A stretch of 64,000 bases of DNA from Aldrovandia affinis (Eukaryota > Chordata > Actinopteri > Notacanthiformes > Halosauridae), in contig JAINUG010000518.1 in NCBI GenBank assembly GCA_029706075.1, forward strand, positions 57,501 to 121,500, written 5' to 3'. How positions within the stretch are numbered: the stretch's first letter is position 1; the number at the start of each line of letters is the position of its first letter. A model generated the notes under the pieces. It was not told the origin of the DNA and did no database searches. It worked only from the letters and a program-made list of their open reading frames with translations. Positions 1 through 10,909 of this stretch are shown here, in pieces. A program made the position numbers and the translations under genes.

Positions 1-1215
1 TCAATAAACAGAATGATCATGCTTACCCCCATGCGTGTGCTCAAGGACTGTCGAACCTTCGACTTGAACTGTCCCACTCGTCGGCTGTCATCCTCGGATC
101 TCAGGAGGTGTGTTTTAAGGAGGCTGAATATGATGAGGTAAATGTTGGAGACCTGTGTTTCCATAGACATGATGGTCGTCGCACAATTCAACGTTGCCAA
201 CACAATCTCCTCCATGATCAGCCAGTATTCATCCTGGATCTCCAAGGTCCTGGCGTCTTGCAGCTTTGTTATTGTTCAGTCAGACAGCACAGCTGTAACT
301 GCTCACCGTTGTTCAACCAGACGATTGAACATGTCGCACATCGAGTTCCACCTCGTTTTGCAGGACTGAATGAGGTTGTGCTTGGGCAGTTGCATCTGCC
401 CTCGTTTGGCTTCGAGTGCTTTGCTTGCAGGGGTGCTGTGATGAAAGTGCCTAACAAGTCGTCCTGCAGCAACGATATCCATCGTTCACTGCCAGCTGCA
501 GTGTATGGGCAAAGCATGCAACAGAGTCCCAATTGACTCGTTCAGGCGAGTTGGCTGCCACAATGTTGCTCGCATTGTCATGGACACATGCAGCCACTCT
601 TCCAGTCCCCAGGCATCCACTGCATCGCTTAGGTGTTTGGCGAGGTTGTCAGATGTGTGTCTGCCAGGAATACTCTGAGTTAGCAGAACTGCGGATTTAA
701 CCTGCCTGTCCACATCAATATAATGGCACGTAATCGTAGTTCTCAGTTGTGAGCACTGTCCAGTTGTCGGTTGTCAGAGCCACGCTCTTAGCAGTGGCTA
801 GCTGAATTTTCAGTTCTTCTGTTTTCTCCTTAAAATGCGCTTCAATCCGACTGGTGATGGTGCCTCTAGATGGAATTTTATAACTGGGTTTGAGGTAGCC
901 CAGTAGCCCTTGAAATCCTTGACCGTTGACCACACTAATGGAAACCATGTCTTTTTCGATCATGGAACACACTCTTTGTGTGATCTCCTCAGACCGCCGT
1001 GCATTGCATTGTCTCCCGGCAAACATGGAGGAGACAGACGGTTGTCCTCCATCATCGGACATGGCTTGTGGATGTTTACTGCGTATGTGGTACTGCATTG
1101 TAGTAGCGCTGCTGCTAAATTTTAAGACAGCATTGCACATTTTGCAGCGCACTTCATCGTCGTTTTTTACTAAATGGTCCCAAACCGAACTCCGTTCGAA
1201 AGTTCAAATGTTTTT
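1..1215 (-). pseudogene. hAT (ZBED-type) transposase remnant, left arm
   Basis: Reading the minus strand from 1215 gives a BED zinc finger: a VWDHLVKNDDEVRCKMC stretch, then an H-x4-H pair in YHIRSKHP. Next comes a ZBED1/hAT-like region with TTDNWTVLTTENYDY at 715-1152. The middle and C-terminal parts toward base 1 are in shifted frames, and the element is cut by the window edge. A CFAHTLQLAVNDG-type hAT motif is visible only as fragments here. DNA transposases of this class cut and paste with 8-bp target duplications. The ORF is broken, so it is inactive. The mirror copy is at 44895-46580. Confidence 0.8.
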
Positions 1216-1331
1216 ATGATATATGGTGTGGGTTCATATAAATTAAGGATCATAAGCATGTTTCATTGCAAATATTTTTTATAAATATAGTTTTGTTTAA
1301 ATAACCATACCATATGTAGAGAATGACAAAC

Positions 1332-1430
1332 TACTCACACCTGAGGGAGGTAAATCTGAGACGCAATCTCCTGAAGGACTCAGCGTTACTCTCTGCTTTA
1401 CAAAATGATCCACACTGTAAACTTTATGGA
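1332..1430 (+). pseudogene. NLR-type leucine-rich-repeat fragment, left arm
   Basis: One frame gives 33 codons beginning YSHLREVNLRRNLLKDS and ending NDPHCKLYG. This matches the repeating unit of fish NLRC3-like (NLR-C) receptors, whose LRR exons carry SHLRELDLS, LQDSGVKLLS and PHCKLE motifs. It is a single degenerate repeat with no surrounding NACHT or FISNA sequence. It lies about 100 bases from a hAT insertion. The mirror copy is at 44656-44754. I infer a remnant of an NLR gene broken up by transposons. Confidence 0.6.
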
Positions 1431-2430
1431 AACAAAGTTTGTGCTTCTATTTTCTATACACACTGGTGTTAGTAGACTCAGTTTTTTACATTTAAATTGG
1501 AGTCAGTGAGGTCAGTATTGAAATTATATATTGAAATAAAAATGTTATAATTAAGAGCAGAGGTTTTCACTGTACAATTCGATTTTAGAGCTGAGTTTAT
1601 ATATTACAAAGTATCCCCCATACAGAGGGTCTGTGAACACTCCTGTTTTGCATAAAATTTAAAAGATAAAACAAAATTTTTTTGGAGTCACTGCTATGCC
1701 CCACACTGGGAGCACACGCAACATGCTTGTTGAGTGACATAAAAATCAAGTCCCAAAAATAATTGAATCTGTATCTGACATTTTGAATTTGTATTGTACA
1801 ACTTTTTATTGCGCAAATTGAATCTGCATTATACAATTAATATTTCACAACTTGCACTAATTGACTGTAATTTGTAATATTCAATTTGCCCATTCCAAAT
1901 GTAAAAATTCAAATTTACTATATATTAAACTTGTTTTTTCATATTCATATTGAAACTAAGAGGAAAGTTGAATATGCTATTTGGGGTCTGTAATTAAATT
2001 AAAAAAACCTGAATTGAAATGTAAAAATGTAAATTTTGTTCCACTTTTTAGTCACATTCATGTATTCAAATATAACTGTTCTAATCGGATTCACAGCAGA
2101 CCATCTGGGTGCTCCTGTCCAGGCTATCTAGCTAGCTAGGTGGCTAGCTACTGTGTCCCACTGCTCTAGACTCCTGGTCATAGTCCACTAACCATGTAGC
2201 CCAGACTCAAACTAGTGGTTTACAGCCATTCTTTCTGATGTCTGTCCACCATTCACCCTTTCAGTTACTACTGAACGTAAGGGATAAACACACAGATCAG
2301 TCCTGCTCAGCTGAACTGTGTCACTGTGTGAAGTTGTGACAGTGTGGAACTTTCATTGTCACAGGGCTTTGAGTTTCCACACTGCACTTTGTAGACTGTG
2401 TGTCTCACTCAATCTCTGTCTCTTCTTACA
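1431..2430. other. Non-coding AT-rich stretch (mirror about 43600-44655)
   Basis: I see no gene here. The sequence is AT-rich with simple T and A runs. Around 2125-2150 there is a cluster of GCTAGCTA palindromes. In the right arm this stretch carries an extra SINE fragment at 44149-44252. Confidence 0.6.
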
Positions 2431-2679
2431 GGTATGGGGACAAAGTGAATCCCCACATTTTGGAGCCAAAGAAACGCACCCTCCCCCCTCTCACTGGAGC
2501 CGAGGCAGCGGGTTTCCAACCACGTCCGTGATAGGAATTTACAGAAACGCAACAGCAGGAAAGGGTCATCGAGTGGGAATTAAGACTGATGTTTTTCCCC
2601 CCTGCAATGTCTTGATGGAGGACAGGAGGACGGGAGGATGGGACAGAGAAAGAGGAGAGAAAACTGAAGAAGAGAGAAA

Positions 2680-2985
2680 TGAGAGAGAGAGAGAGAGAGA
2701 GACACAGAAAGAGAGAGAGAGAAGTTGAGTGAAAGAACACATCCAATCGCTGAAGAGAAGTTTGGCTGGGTTAAGATAAACACCATTGAGAACAGTGTTG
2801 TAAGATATAGGTATACACCCAAAACCACACAACTACACACACCCTCAGCTACACAACTACACAACCACATACACCCTCAGCTACACAACCACACAACCAC
2901 ATACACTCTCAGCTACCCAACTACACACACCCACAGCTACACAACCACATACACCCTCAGCTATACAACCACACACACCCTCAGT
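2680..2985. repeat. GA microsatellite followed by an irregular minisatellite (mirror 43020-43320)
   Basis: A (GA)n tract occupies about 2680-2724. After about 95 bases of unique sequence, degenerate repeats of an ACACAACTACACACACCCTC type run from 2822 to 2985, with unit length varying around 15-27 bases. ORFs reading through them are low-complexity Thr/His/Tyr strings and not credible proteins. Both tracts are kept in the right arm. Confidence 0.75.
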
Positions 2986-3592
2986 TTAAAACATAACTGC
3001 ACCCACCCATTGCTATTTTCGCATTTTCTGTTATTTTTCGAGAAGAAAGCATATTGTGAGATTATTGATAATTTCAGGGGATTCATCAAACCTATAAACA
3101 CATAACATATAATACAATTTACTGTAAGCACTTTTCTCTTCTGTGAATTGCACAGTTCTGTAATCTCTCAGTTTTGAATCCCATTCTATTGGGTTATGAA
3201 ATTCACCCCCTTCCAACACGCCCTGAAGATAAGCCACATGTAAAATATGAACATAGCTGCAGGTACAAAGAAGAAAGAAACTGAATGTAAGTGGAAGCAC
3301 CAAGAATGGTCCTTCTTTGTGCATTTGTGTCTTCACTGCCATTACACCTTTCTGAATGATTGTGTATGAAACAATGTGAATGTGCAGATGTACTGTGTTA
3401 ATGAGAATGTGTAGATATGTATAATGTTGCTGTACAGAATCTGTTATTTGATTGATGCTGCTCTTTTGAGGCACTATTTTTCTATTTTGTTACATGTCTA
3501 ATTACTGTGAAACGGCTACTGAGAGCTAAAGACAAGTTTCCCCACAGGGACAAATAAAGTATATCTATCGTATCGTATCGTATCCTACTTGT
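2986..3592 (+). repeat. 3' end of a non-LTR retrotransposon with a (GTATC)n tail, left arm
   Basis: The stretch ends in CCCCACAGGGACAAATAAAG at 3540-3559, followed by TATCTATC and repeated GTATC. This is a familiar 3' terminus of fish LINEs: a short hairpin-bearing end and a variable microsatellite tail. No RT coding part remains. A 147-codon ORF on the opposite strand is uncoupled from any domain, and I reject it as a gene. The mirror copy is at about 42405-43010. The upstream limit is uncertain. Confidence 0.5.
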
Positions 3593-4718
3593 AAAACATA
3601 TCTGCTTAAGATTTACAAGGAGGCATATTATTCAAAGCACATCTTGCTGGAGCCATATGATTAGATACACACAGTTCACCCAATACAGTGCATGCTTTTA
3701 TTCTGCAAACGATGAAATTATGATTAAATGTAGTTTCGTAGATGAGGCCATTCCTAGGGGTTTTGTTTACATTTTTATATTTCTGTGCAAACAGGTTTAA
3801 AGGGCTGACTGCATTCATGAGAATGTTCATTTACACAATGTCATATGTGTCAAATTATGGAACTTTACCAATACATTATTTATGACTCAGTAATTTTAAA
3901 AAATGCTTAGTACAATTTGTAGATTTTAATGACTTAGCTGCTGCTGCTAATTAATTATTATTATTATGTTCATCATTATTTAATTTACATGGGGGCCGAG
4001 AAAGCTCTTTAACTGGGTAGGTTTTGACACTTTTGGGGCAAAACTCTGGATAAAATGTCCATGGGAAAATATCAGTTTTCTGCATAGTTTTAGACATATT
4101 TATAAGCTGTTTTGGACAGTCAGTGGCCTGGTTAATGAGAAGGGACATGGGGGCATCTAGCTAGCTAAGATTTCTCACGTTTTAAGCACCAGGGAGACTG
4201 CTGCATAAGAGTTTTTACAGCCCAAAAACGTTCATGATAAAAATGTGAATCCAGTGCAGTGCTTAAATTTGTCCACAAGTCGGAGCCATCTGCCCATTTT
4301 TGAGCACTTATCCCATTGAATATTCAGAGCTGAAACAGAACAAGTCAAACTAAATAACTTTATTGATACCTTAGGGGCCATTCCTCAGGCAGGCATGGAA
4401 ACTGGTGGCCCTCAGAACCTGCACAGTACTGTATATATTATTATGAAACTTTACCAATACATAATTTATAACTCATAATTAAAAAGGATTATGCAGTAAT
4501 AAGCTTAGCACAATTTGTAAATTCGCCAACATAACAAATGTTTATCTGTTATGTTGGCACAGATGAGTCCAGTTGTACACTGCAGCAGGATGTTGCACAA
4601 ATGCCCCTTTCCTGATCACTGCCCGTATTATGAGCCTAGTGGGGTGTTCTGACACCTCTTCACCACAAGAGGGAGATTGAATAAAATTAAGATGTAATTA
4701 TACTTAAGGTTAGAAAGT
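3593..4718. other. Intergenic stretch with no recognised gene (mirror 41379-42404)
   Basis: I find no coding exon or named repeat. At 4636-4646 this arm keeps the uninterrupted sequence in which the right arm carries the 4.5-kb L2 element, so it is a natural empty site. Confidence 0.55.
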
Positions 4719-5632
4719 TTGATGCTGGCCACTGTGACCGGGGTTCCATTCAACCAGGTCGCGCCAGAGTCGGCTCTGACCAGAAGTGCCACTAGGGGGC
4801 GGCAATTGTCTGTCCGCCCAGGGGGGGAGGGAAGCCGATATGAGCTCGCTGTGTATAGGAGTGGCTCTGGAGTACTGGAGTTACAGTCGACGGCTTGGCG
4901 AGTGCCGTTTCAGAGGAGACGATACTTCGCCTTTGTCACTGCCGGTCTCAGGGCTACGGCAGCGAACTCACAATACGAGGGAGGGATTGACATTAAAAAT
5001 AGAGGGTGTGATTTGTTGCAAGTCCATTGGTCTCTTTCTTAATGCAAAGAAAACGAAGTACATTCACCTCAATCCCTCCACCGCTGGCGACATCATAGCG
5101 CTTGATAGCAGTAAGATCGACAAAGTTGATGACTTCAAATACCTGGGCTCCTACACAAAAATTAACATCTTTAAAACATCCGTGGAGTCTATTCTCCTCT
5201 ATGGGTGTGAGTCTTGGGCCCTCACCAGTAAGATCACTAAGTCCATCGATGGTACCTACACACGGATGTTGTGTGCTGTCCAGAATGTTTCCTGGCAGGA
5301 CCACCTTCCAAACTCCGCCCTGTACGGTGCCCTCCCCTCCATCTAAAGTGTCATCAGACAGCGTCGTCTTCGGCTAGCCGGACATATCCTTCGGCACAAT
5401 GAGCCAGCCAGTCATGTCCTCCTTTGGACACCAGACTCTCCCCATCGTAGAGGTCAACCTAACATCACCCTTAAATCGTCCATCGAACTGAAGATAGGAC
5501 TGTGCAGATCGTCTCTTCGCAATGCAATGCTTAACAGGGAATGCTGGATGAAGCTCATCAAGTCATCACAGATGTGAATGAATGAATGAATTAAATTGGC
5601 TACTAAATTGGGGGAAAATGGGATAAAATCTG
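4719..5632 (+). repeat. tRNA-derived SINE interrupted by a LINE reverse-transcriptase fragment, left arm
   Basis: The head (4719-5010) matches the SINE at 10338-10712: CTGGCCACTG, GCGCCAGAGTCGGCTCTG and the GGGGGCGGCA block. The SINE tail (ATTGGCTACTAAATTGGG) reappears at 5595-5612. Between them (5020-5590) lies a non-LTR RT C-terminal fragment reading VDDFKYLGSYT, then LLYGCESWALTSKITKSIDG, then RRLRLAGHILRHNE, ending in a (GAAT)n tail. The fragment lacks about 40 residues that the right arm keeps. I could not fix the LINE clade; an R4/Dong- or RTE-like group is possible. Confidence 0.65.
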
Positions 5633-5697
5633 AAAGAAATTCTTCAAAAATATATATATTTATCATGGAATGGTAAGTATGTGTTGAAGTCAGTAGG

Positions 5698-5721
5698 GGT
5701 ATATATACATATACATATACG

Positions 5722-5753
<32 letters not shown>

Positions 5754-5772
5754 CACAAAAATATATATACAG
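5698..5772. repeat. (TATACA)n microsatellite, left arm (mirror 35872-35926)
   Basis: Tandem ATACAT units occupy this tract. The right-arm tract is shorter, which is normal slippage. At 5770-5865 it runs into sequence of the type AGTAGGCTCCATTTCTATTC, which resembles the terminal part of a widespread fish DNA transposon. A related piece is at 49459-49540. Confidence 0.7.
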
Positions 5773-5984
5773 TAGGCTCCATTTCTATTCACACCCTTGG
5801 TAAACAAAAGAGATTGTATAAAATAAACTATATAAGTAATGAGGTATATTTTACGCTAAAAGTGAGCTCAACGGCAACCACTCTGCCAGGCAAGGCACTC
5901 ACCCCCGGGCTGGGGGAACTCAAAAGTGACAACAATCTCCTGTCGAGAGCCACGGAGAATCCCTTGTTTCTCAAGCACCTGTCT

Positions 5985-6297
5985 AACTAAACAATTTAAG
6001 CTTAGAAAACGGAGACTTAGGGGAGATTTGATTGAGGGTTTTTTAAATTCCTAAAAGGGATTAACAAAGTGAATTACCAAAGATTTTTTTAAGATAAGTG
6101 GGGTCAGCAGAACAAGAGGCCACAGTTGGAAATTAGTTAAATTATTTATCCGCACAGATATTAGGATATTAGGACATTTTCTTCACACAGAGAGAGTTGT
6201 CAATGCCTGGAACAGCTTGCTAGGTCAGGTAGTAGAAGCAGAAACGCTTGGGCTATTCAAGTCCAGGCTAGATGCAGTACTGGATACTCTTTAGATT
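5985..6297 (+). pseudogene. CR1-like LINE C-terminal fragment, left arm (mirror 34652-34905)
   Basis: In one frame the sequence reads LRKRRLRGDLIEGFL, then SRTRGHSWKLVK, then ERVVNAWNSLLGQVV, then LGLFKSRLDAVLDTL. These are the standard last motifs of CR1-type ORF2 proteins (RLRGDLIE, RGHSWKL, VVNAWNSLP, FKSRLD). Internal stops show that it is dead. The right-arm copy lacks about 36 bases at the RGDLIE end. Confidence 0.75.
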
Positions 6298-6301
6298 AGT
6301 C

Positions 6302-6955
6302 CTTTTTGTTCAATTTTTCAGAAGTCCCGTTCTGCTCAATTTTCCAAAAAAAGTAGAAAAGAGGTTTCAGGCAAAAGATTTTCAAAGTTTAGACTTTCAG
6401 ATTAAATCACAAAGCCGAGAACAGCTTGCAAGTTGCTTCAATATTCCTTTGTTTCAAAAAAGTTTATATACTCCTCTTAATTGTTACATGATTGGTCACT
6501 TCATTCTTTTACCTTATTGGATTACCTTTTTGTTTTACTTTTCTGACCATTTTAATTGGTCTTTTAGTTATGCGTAACATTCTCCATCCCTCCCCTGGGG
6601 GTGGTCCCTTCTCAGCTGATCATTACACTATAGTGGCATTCTGCCAAATGCTTTACTCATCGTTTTTATAATGGTGGTTCCGCTGTACTATTTTGAGCTC
6701 CCACAGCCGGCTCTCATCATTCCTCCCCCCAGCCTTGCTTAGCTTGCTGATTGGCTCACCAATCGGCTTTCGTTGGCAAGGAAAAACTGCTTCGAGGGCG
6801 AACCCTTGGGGGGGGGGGAAACATCAGTTTGGCGTTGTTGCAGAAACCTTTGATGAACCCCGCCCGAGCAAGGGACCCATTCATCTTGAGTCTGGCTCAG
6901 AATGCAAAACCCAGCTGTGGTCGCTTCCTTTCTTATCTTCTACTATGTTTTGACA
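6302..6955 (-). repeat. Possible solo LTR fossil, left arm (mirror 34188-34640)
   Basis: Read on the minus strand, the segment starts TGTCAAAACATAG. Internally it has a GAGTATATAA box and, downstream, an AATAAAG signal, and it ends near TTGAACA. That layout suits an LTR. No gag, pol or env sequence is present and I could not find a convincing target duplication, so the call is tentative. The left copy has about 200 extra internal bases. Confidence 0.22.
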
Positions 6956-7360
6956 TTTATTCTTGGCTAAATAATAGTTTATAATTGTTCTTGGCTAAAT
7001 AATTGTTTAGCACTCCTAAAGCATTTGATCTAGAATAAGGCTGTATCAGCTCTGAATTTGCAGACAGATGCTTTCTGTCCTGGATTTCCCTGCACACAGC
7101 CTGGCTCTGTATAGGCCTAATGATAAAGGGACATAAGCATTCCCGCGGCCGACACCTGGGGTTCAGGTCGGCTACTAGGCCCTGGTCAGACTCAATTTTG
7201 TCAGTGGAGGGAATATTTTCTCCTTCAATGTTTTATTTTTTAATAAAGAAAAACAGCCCGCATTTTTTAGCATAGCCTATGCCGTTATCCTGCGAGCTAA
7301 CTAACATTTTGCACATTTGTTTAACCAACAGTCAAAAGGGATTCAAAGATTCAAACCGGG

Positions 7361-7378
7361 ATGAGTTCATCTGAAGAG
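7361..7378 (+). CDS. prdm9: PRDM9 candidate first coding exon (MSSSEE), left arm
   Basis: ATG AGT TCA TCT GAA GAG is followed by a strong donor, GTAAGC. It is in phase with the KRAB exon, which begins GAG AAC CTG GAG. The right arm keeps the identical 18 bases and donor (33756-33773). A short acidic N-terminus before KRAB is normal for PRDM9. The exon is too short to identify on its own; the call rests on phase, position and conservation. Confidence 0.5.
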
Positions 7379-7833
7379 GTAAGCATTATTTTTATCTTCA
7401 CAGATTACTCTAGCCGATCAGTAACTTTGGCATTTCGATTAGTCCGATTAGTTTTGGCCTTGAAATCCTATCTCAAAGCCATCAGTCGCAATTTCTTTTA
7501 ACTTTTAAGTAAAATATTAATATTCATAAAATATTCATTCAGTCACTAGCCTTGATCATGTGCCCACATGTCTTGTAATTCAGATAAAGGTTCATTCATA
7601 CAGTAAAAGTCTAAGTCCGCTGTGGCAAGCACTTTATCGCCTGTGGTAGCAGGTCACTCGATTTAAAAAGGTATTAATCCACAAATTTGAGATTGTAAAT
7701 TAAATATTCGTTTTTGTCCAAAACAGTTGTGTGCTAGAAAAGAGAAAAAAATACAACACTCTTTTTTGTCCCATTGACAAGCGCTTTAAAAGAATTGCGG
7801 ATGGAACCGTTTGACAGACAATAGTGGCAGAAA

Positions 7834-8004
7834 ATGTACGTTGATAATGACGCAGTTTATGAAGTTTTAAAAAGTTGTGATGCTGCCAGCACAATATTGA
7901 AGCAATCTTCTTGGCTACAAGAACAACAGCGAAATGATACATTTCTGAATGAACAGTTTGCCTCTGTACGCTTGTTATCCGGCGAACTGTTTTCACCACA
8001 ATGA
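7834..8004 (+). other. Small ORF kept in both arms, unknown
   Basis: This is a 56-codon ORF (start MYVDNDAVYEVLKSCDAA, end LLSGELFSPQ) within PRDM9 intron 1. The right-arm mirror (33110-33301) stays open for 63 codons with three or four residue changes. I recognise no family. It could be an exon of another gene, a transposon scrap or chance. A palindromic TGACGTCA element lies about 60 bases downstream. Confidence 0.25.
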
Positions 8005-8063
8005 CCTAAATCCTGCTGTTGCTAAGGAAACGGAAAAAGTGACGACACCCCACGCGCATGGCG

Positions 8064-8075
8064 TGATGACGTCAT
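8064..8075. promoter_or_regulatory. CRE-like TGACGTCA palindrome, left arm (mirror near 33060)
   Basis: A perfect 8-base CREB/ATF consensus (TGACGTCA) sits in a GC-richer pocket of PRDM9 intron 1 and is kept in both arms. A single site of this length can occur by chance, so any function is an inference. Confidence 0.25.
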
Positions 8076-8815
8076 GCACTATAACATTTATCGATGTTAA
8101 CAGTCTAGGGAAGCTTCTGTGCTTCTCGTTCATAGCTATACGTTTCTCATCTTTACATTTGACCAAATTTTAGTAGTAACAACAAGAGAAACTATAAAAT
8201 ATTTCAAAAATAATTGTGTTTATGTGAAATTTATTTAGAAAATCTTCAACCGGAAGTTAGTTATTGTGCCAAGCAACATTTTCCAGCTTCACTGAGCTAT
8301 GTGGTGTGAGAAATGCGAATACAGTAAAGTTAATATTGCAAAACGATTTGTCGCTGGTACTCGATTTAAATGAAACAAACTTGCAATAAATGGGATGCAT
8401 CAAGGTGGAGTACTCACCTCACAAATTACAGTTGATTGCAATCTATGTAGCAAAAAACTGATGTTTGGAGAGGCTAGAAGAGGGGGGAGGGATCATTTTA
8501 AGGGTCCCACCATTGAGAAGTCTCTCCTTCTGTAAACTCTCACAACATATATTAGCTACCTAAGCTGTCTTCAATATTAGTCAACTTTCAAACAAAATGT
8601 CAGTCACTGCCATTTAAGACTGGCAATCGGAGGCTTTAAGAAATCTAAAATATGAAATTTGGGGAGGCTGGGTTTCCATGCCCCCGACATATGGGTCACG
8701 GCAAACGTTAAAAGAAAATACCTGTGGAAATCACCTGGTGTAGAAAAACTATCATTTTTCTGTGTTACCGTAAGGCTATAGTGTATAGTGCGCCTGTGGT
8801 ACACCCCTGTTCCAG

Positions 8816-8925
8816 GAGAACCTGGAGAAGCTCAGCGTGTACTTCTCTAAGACTGAGTGGACACGCCTGCAGAAAAGTGCGCTACAAGAACATCAAGAAG
8901 AACCATGAGGCCATGCTGGCTATAG
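8816..8925 (+). pseudogene. prdm9: PRDM9 KRAB exon, left arm, frameshifted
   Basis: After the acceptor TTCCAG the frame reads ENLEKLSVYFSKTEWTRLQK, the first half of a KRAB-A box. The second half, KVRYKNIKKNHEAMLAIG, is present but in another frame. Compared with the family pattern (EW, about six residues, then WEKxRYxN), about eight bases around the Trp-Glu codons are missing. The donor is G|GTACAG. KRAB in PRDM9 is a protein-interaction domain used in meiosis. Confidence 0.88.
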
Positions 8926-9352
8926 GTACAGCTCTTTATGTTACACCGTGCAACAGCATTGCCAGGTTTGATGGACATTTAGTAGCCCAATCAGCCAAAA
9001 GAACACCTTATGACATATATACATATATACACACATACCTATAATATATATGACTATTTTGCAATATGGAATTATTCTTGTGCAAGTGTTGTATATTCAC
9101 AGAGAGCGAAACGTCTAAATGTGGACAATGGACAACCTTTCCCCCTCAGACCTGAAGGACCTGGTTAATATGCTAGTGCGATTATGCCATTCTTTGTGTC
9201 TTCTGTCCATGACCCATTGCACATGACCGAACAGTGGATGGCTAGTGCTGTCAGACGGCACATTTAACTGTTTAAGTAACATTTTCAAATACTGTCAAAA
9301 CCTCCAAGGAATATGTCAAAGATACGATGACCCACACAAGGTCATATTTACC

Positions 9353-9355
9353 AAC

Positions 9356-9424
<69 letters not shown>
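9353..9424. repeat. (AAC)n microsatellite, left arm; shorter at 31734-31769
   Basis: About 24 perfect AAC/ACA units occupy this tract in PRDM9 intron 2. The right-arm tract (GTT on plus) has about half as many units and one interruption. ORFs through it (poly-Thr, poly-Leu) are not genes. Confidence 0.95.
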
Positions 9425-9939
9425 TTACAAGAAGCCCGACTAGGTGGGAAACATGCTGCGCAGGGATGAAGAGCAACTTTGTGACACAATTTGTTACATG
9501 AACAGCATTTTTGGGGATATGTTTATTTTCTATATTTAATTGAAATGCCACAAACATGAATATTGTTACACAGAAGTTGCCATAAAATAATTGCATTGTA
9601 AATTATCTTCGACAAGCTCCTTAATACTAAAACAATGCAAACTCGACTGCTGTATAGTTAAAGTAATTTTGATCAGAGGAAAAATTTTCCCTCTTGCATT
9701 TATGACTGATATCCAGATTAGCAATGAATCTGAACTGGTATGAATATTCAGTTTGGCAAATTATTCTTTTAGAAGTCTTAAAATCAGATTTGTCTTTTAA
9801 ACAGGAAGTTGTTTTGTATACTCTCTATAAAGGCATTCGTAAAATTCCTAAATGCAGTTGACATACACCAATCACATACAGTAGCAAGCTGTGAGCGTAT
9901 TTCTGACCCGTAATTCTCTCTGTTTCCCCGTTGTCTCAG

Positions 9940-10074
9940 GGCTTAGTTCCACCACTCCTGCTTTCATGAAGCGAGGCAGGGCCAGGCGAGCGATGCTGGT
10001 GAGAATGAGCCCTGCTGAGGACAGCGACTCTGAAGATGAGGAGTGGCACCCTAGCATGGAGAGAAGGCCCCCTG
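9940..10074 (+). CDS. prdm9: PRDM9 exon 2 after KRAB, present only in the left arm
   Basis: The acceptor is GTCTCAG and the donor G|GTACAC. In phase with the KRAB exon it reads GLSSTTPAFMKRGRARR, then MSPAEDSDSEDEEWHP, then SMERRPP. This aligns with the mammalian PRDM9 segment GLRATRPAFM and then the acidic EDSDEEWTPRQ block. The open frame and exact phase (135 bases) support a real exon. The right arm lacks it entirely. Confidence 0.85.
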
Positions 10075-10337
10075 GTACACAAAATATGCAGCACCACACA
10101 CAGAGGAATAGTCATTAAATCAACAGGACAATATCTGTCTTTCCATCTTAAAAGTGTAGCTGTATAAGTATAACAGCACTGATATAGAATCGGCTACAAA
10201 CATGCACAACTTCCTCTTTAGAACTTTGACACCTGAGATTCTATGTAGCCAGCTAGCTTGCTGACCATAAAGATTTCTTCTGCAAATGGCAGACAAAGCC
10301 AGATGCATGACAATAACTGTTCAAGAATAGCTAGCCG

Positions 10338-10712
10338 GGGCCTCCCGGGTGGTCTAGTGGTCACAACGTTCGATGCTGGCCACTGCGACCGGTGTTCAAT
10401 TCCACCACCCGCGCCAGAGTCGGCTCTGGCCGGGAGTGCCACCAGGGGGCGGCAGTTGGCTGTCCGCCCCAGTGAGGGGGGAGGGAAGCCGACATGAAAT
10501 TTGCTGCATATAGGAATGGCTCTGGAGTATCAGAGTTACAGTCAACAGCTTGGCGAGTGCTGTCTCGGAGGAGACAATACTTTGCCCGTGTCACTGCCAA
10601 TCACAGGGCTACGGTAGTGAACTCACAATGCGAGGGGGGTATTGACATGAAGAATCGAAGGTGTAATTGGCTACTAAATTGGGAGAAAATCGGAAACAAA
10701 TTATTTAAAAGT
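10338..10712 (+). repeat. Full tRNA-derived SINE in a PRDM9 intron, left arm only
   Basis: The tRNA-like head includes TGGTCTAGTGG (A box) and GGTGTTCAATTCC (B-box-like). The body holds GCGCCAGAGTCGGCTCTGG, and the tail is ATTGGCTACTAAATTGGGAG. An 11-bp target duplication ATAGCTAGCCG flanks it (10327-10337 and 10713-10723). It falls inside the segment the right arm has deleted, so its age relative to the duplication cannot be read here. Confidence 0.85.
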
Positions 10713-10909
10713 ATAGCTAGCCGATTTGCTGGAAATGGAAATGAGTGAGTGCAGTTAGCCTAAGTTGAGTTTTTTAATTTCCTAAATGTTTCACGTGTTG
10801 GTGAAGATGTATACCGTAGCAGCTGTGTACACAAGTCCACAGCACTCTGACATGTTGCACATTAACAACACTGCATGTTTTCCCATGTAAAGCTTTTCTG
10901 CTTCTTCAG

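Noticed and set aside
3031-3474. A 147-codon ORF kept as an ORF in the right arm (42521-42922)
   Set aside because: It lies antisense to a LINE 3' end, is shortened in the other arm and has no domain; persistence reflects recent duplication.
6302-6955. A retroviral element with genes
   Set aside because: Only an LTR-like segment is visible; no internal viral genes are present nearby, so I keep it as a low-confidence solo LTR fossil.
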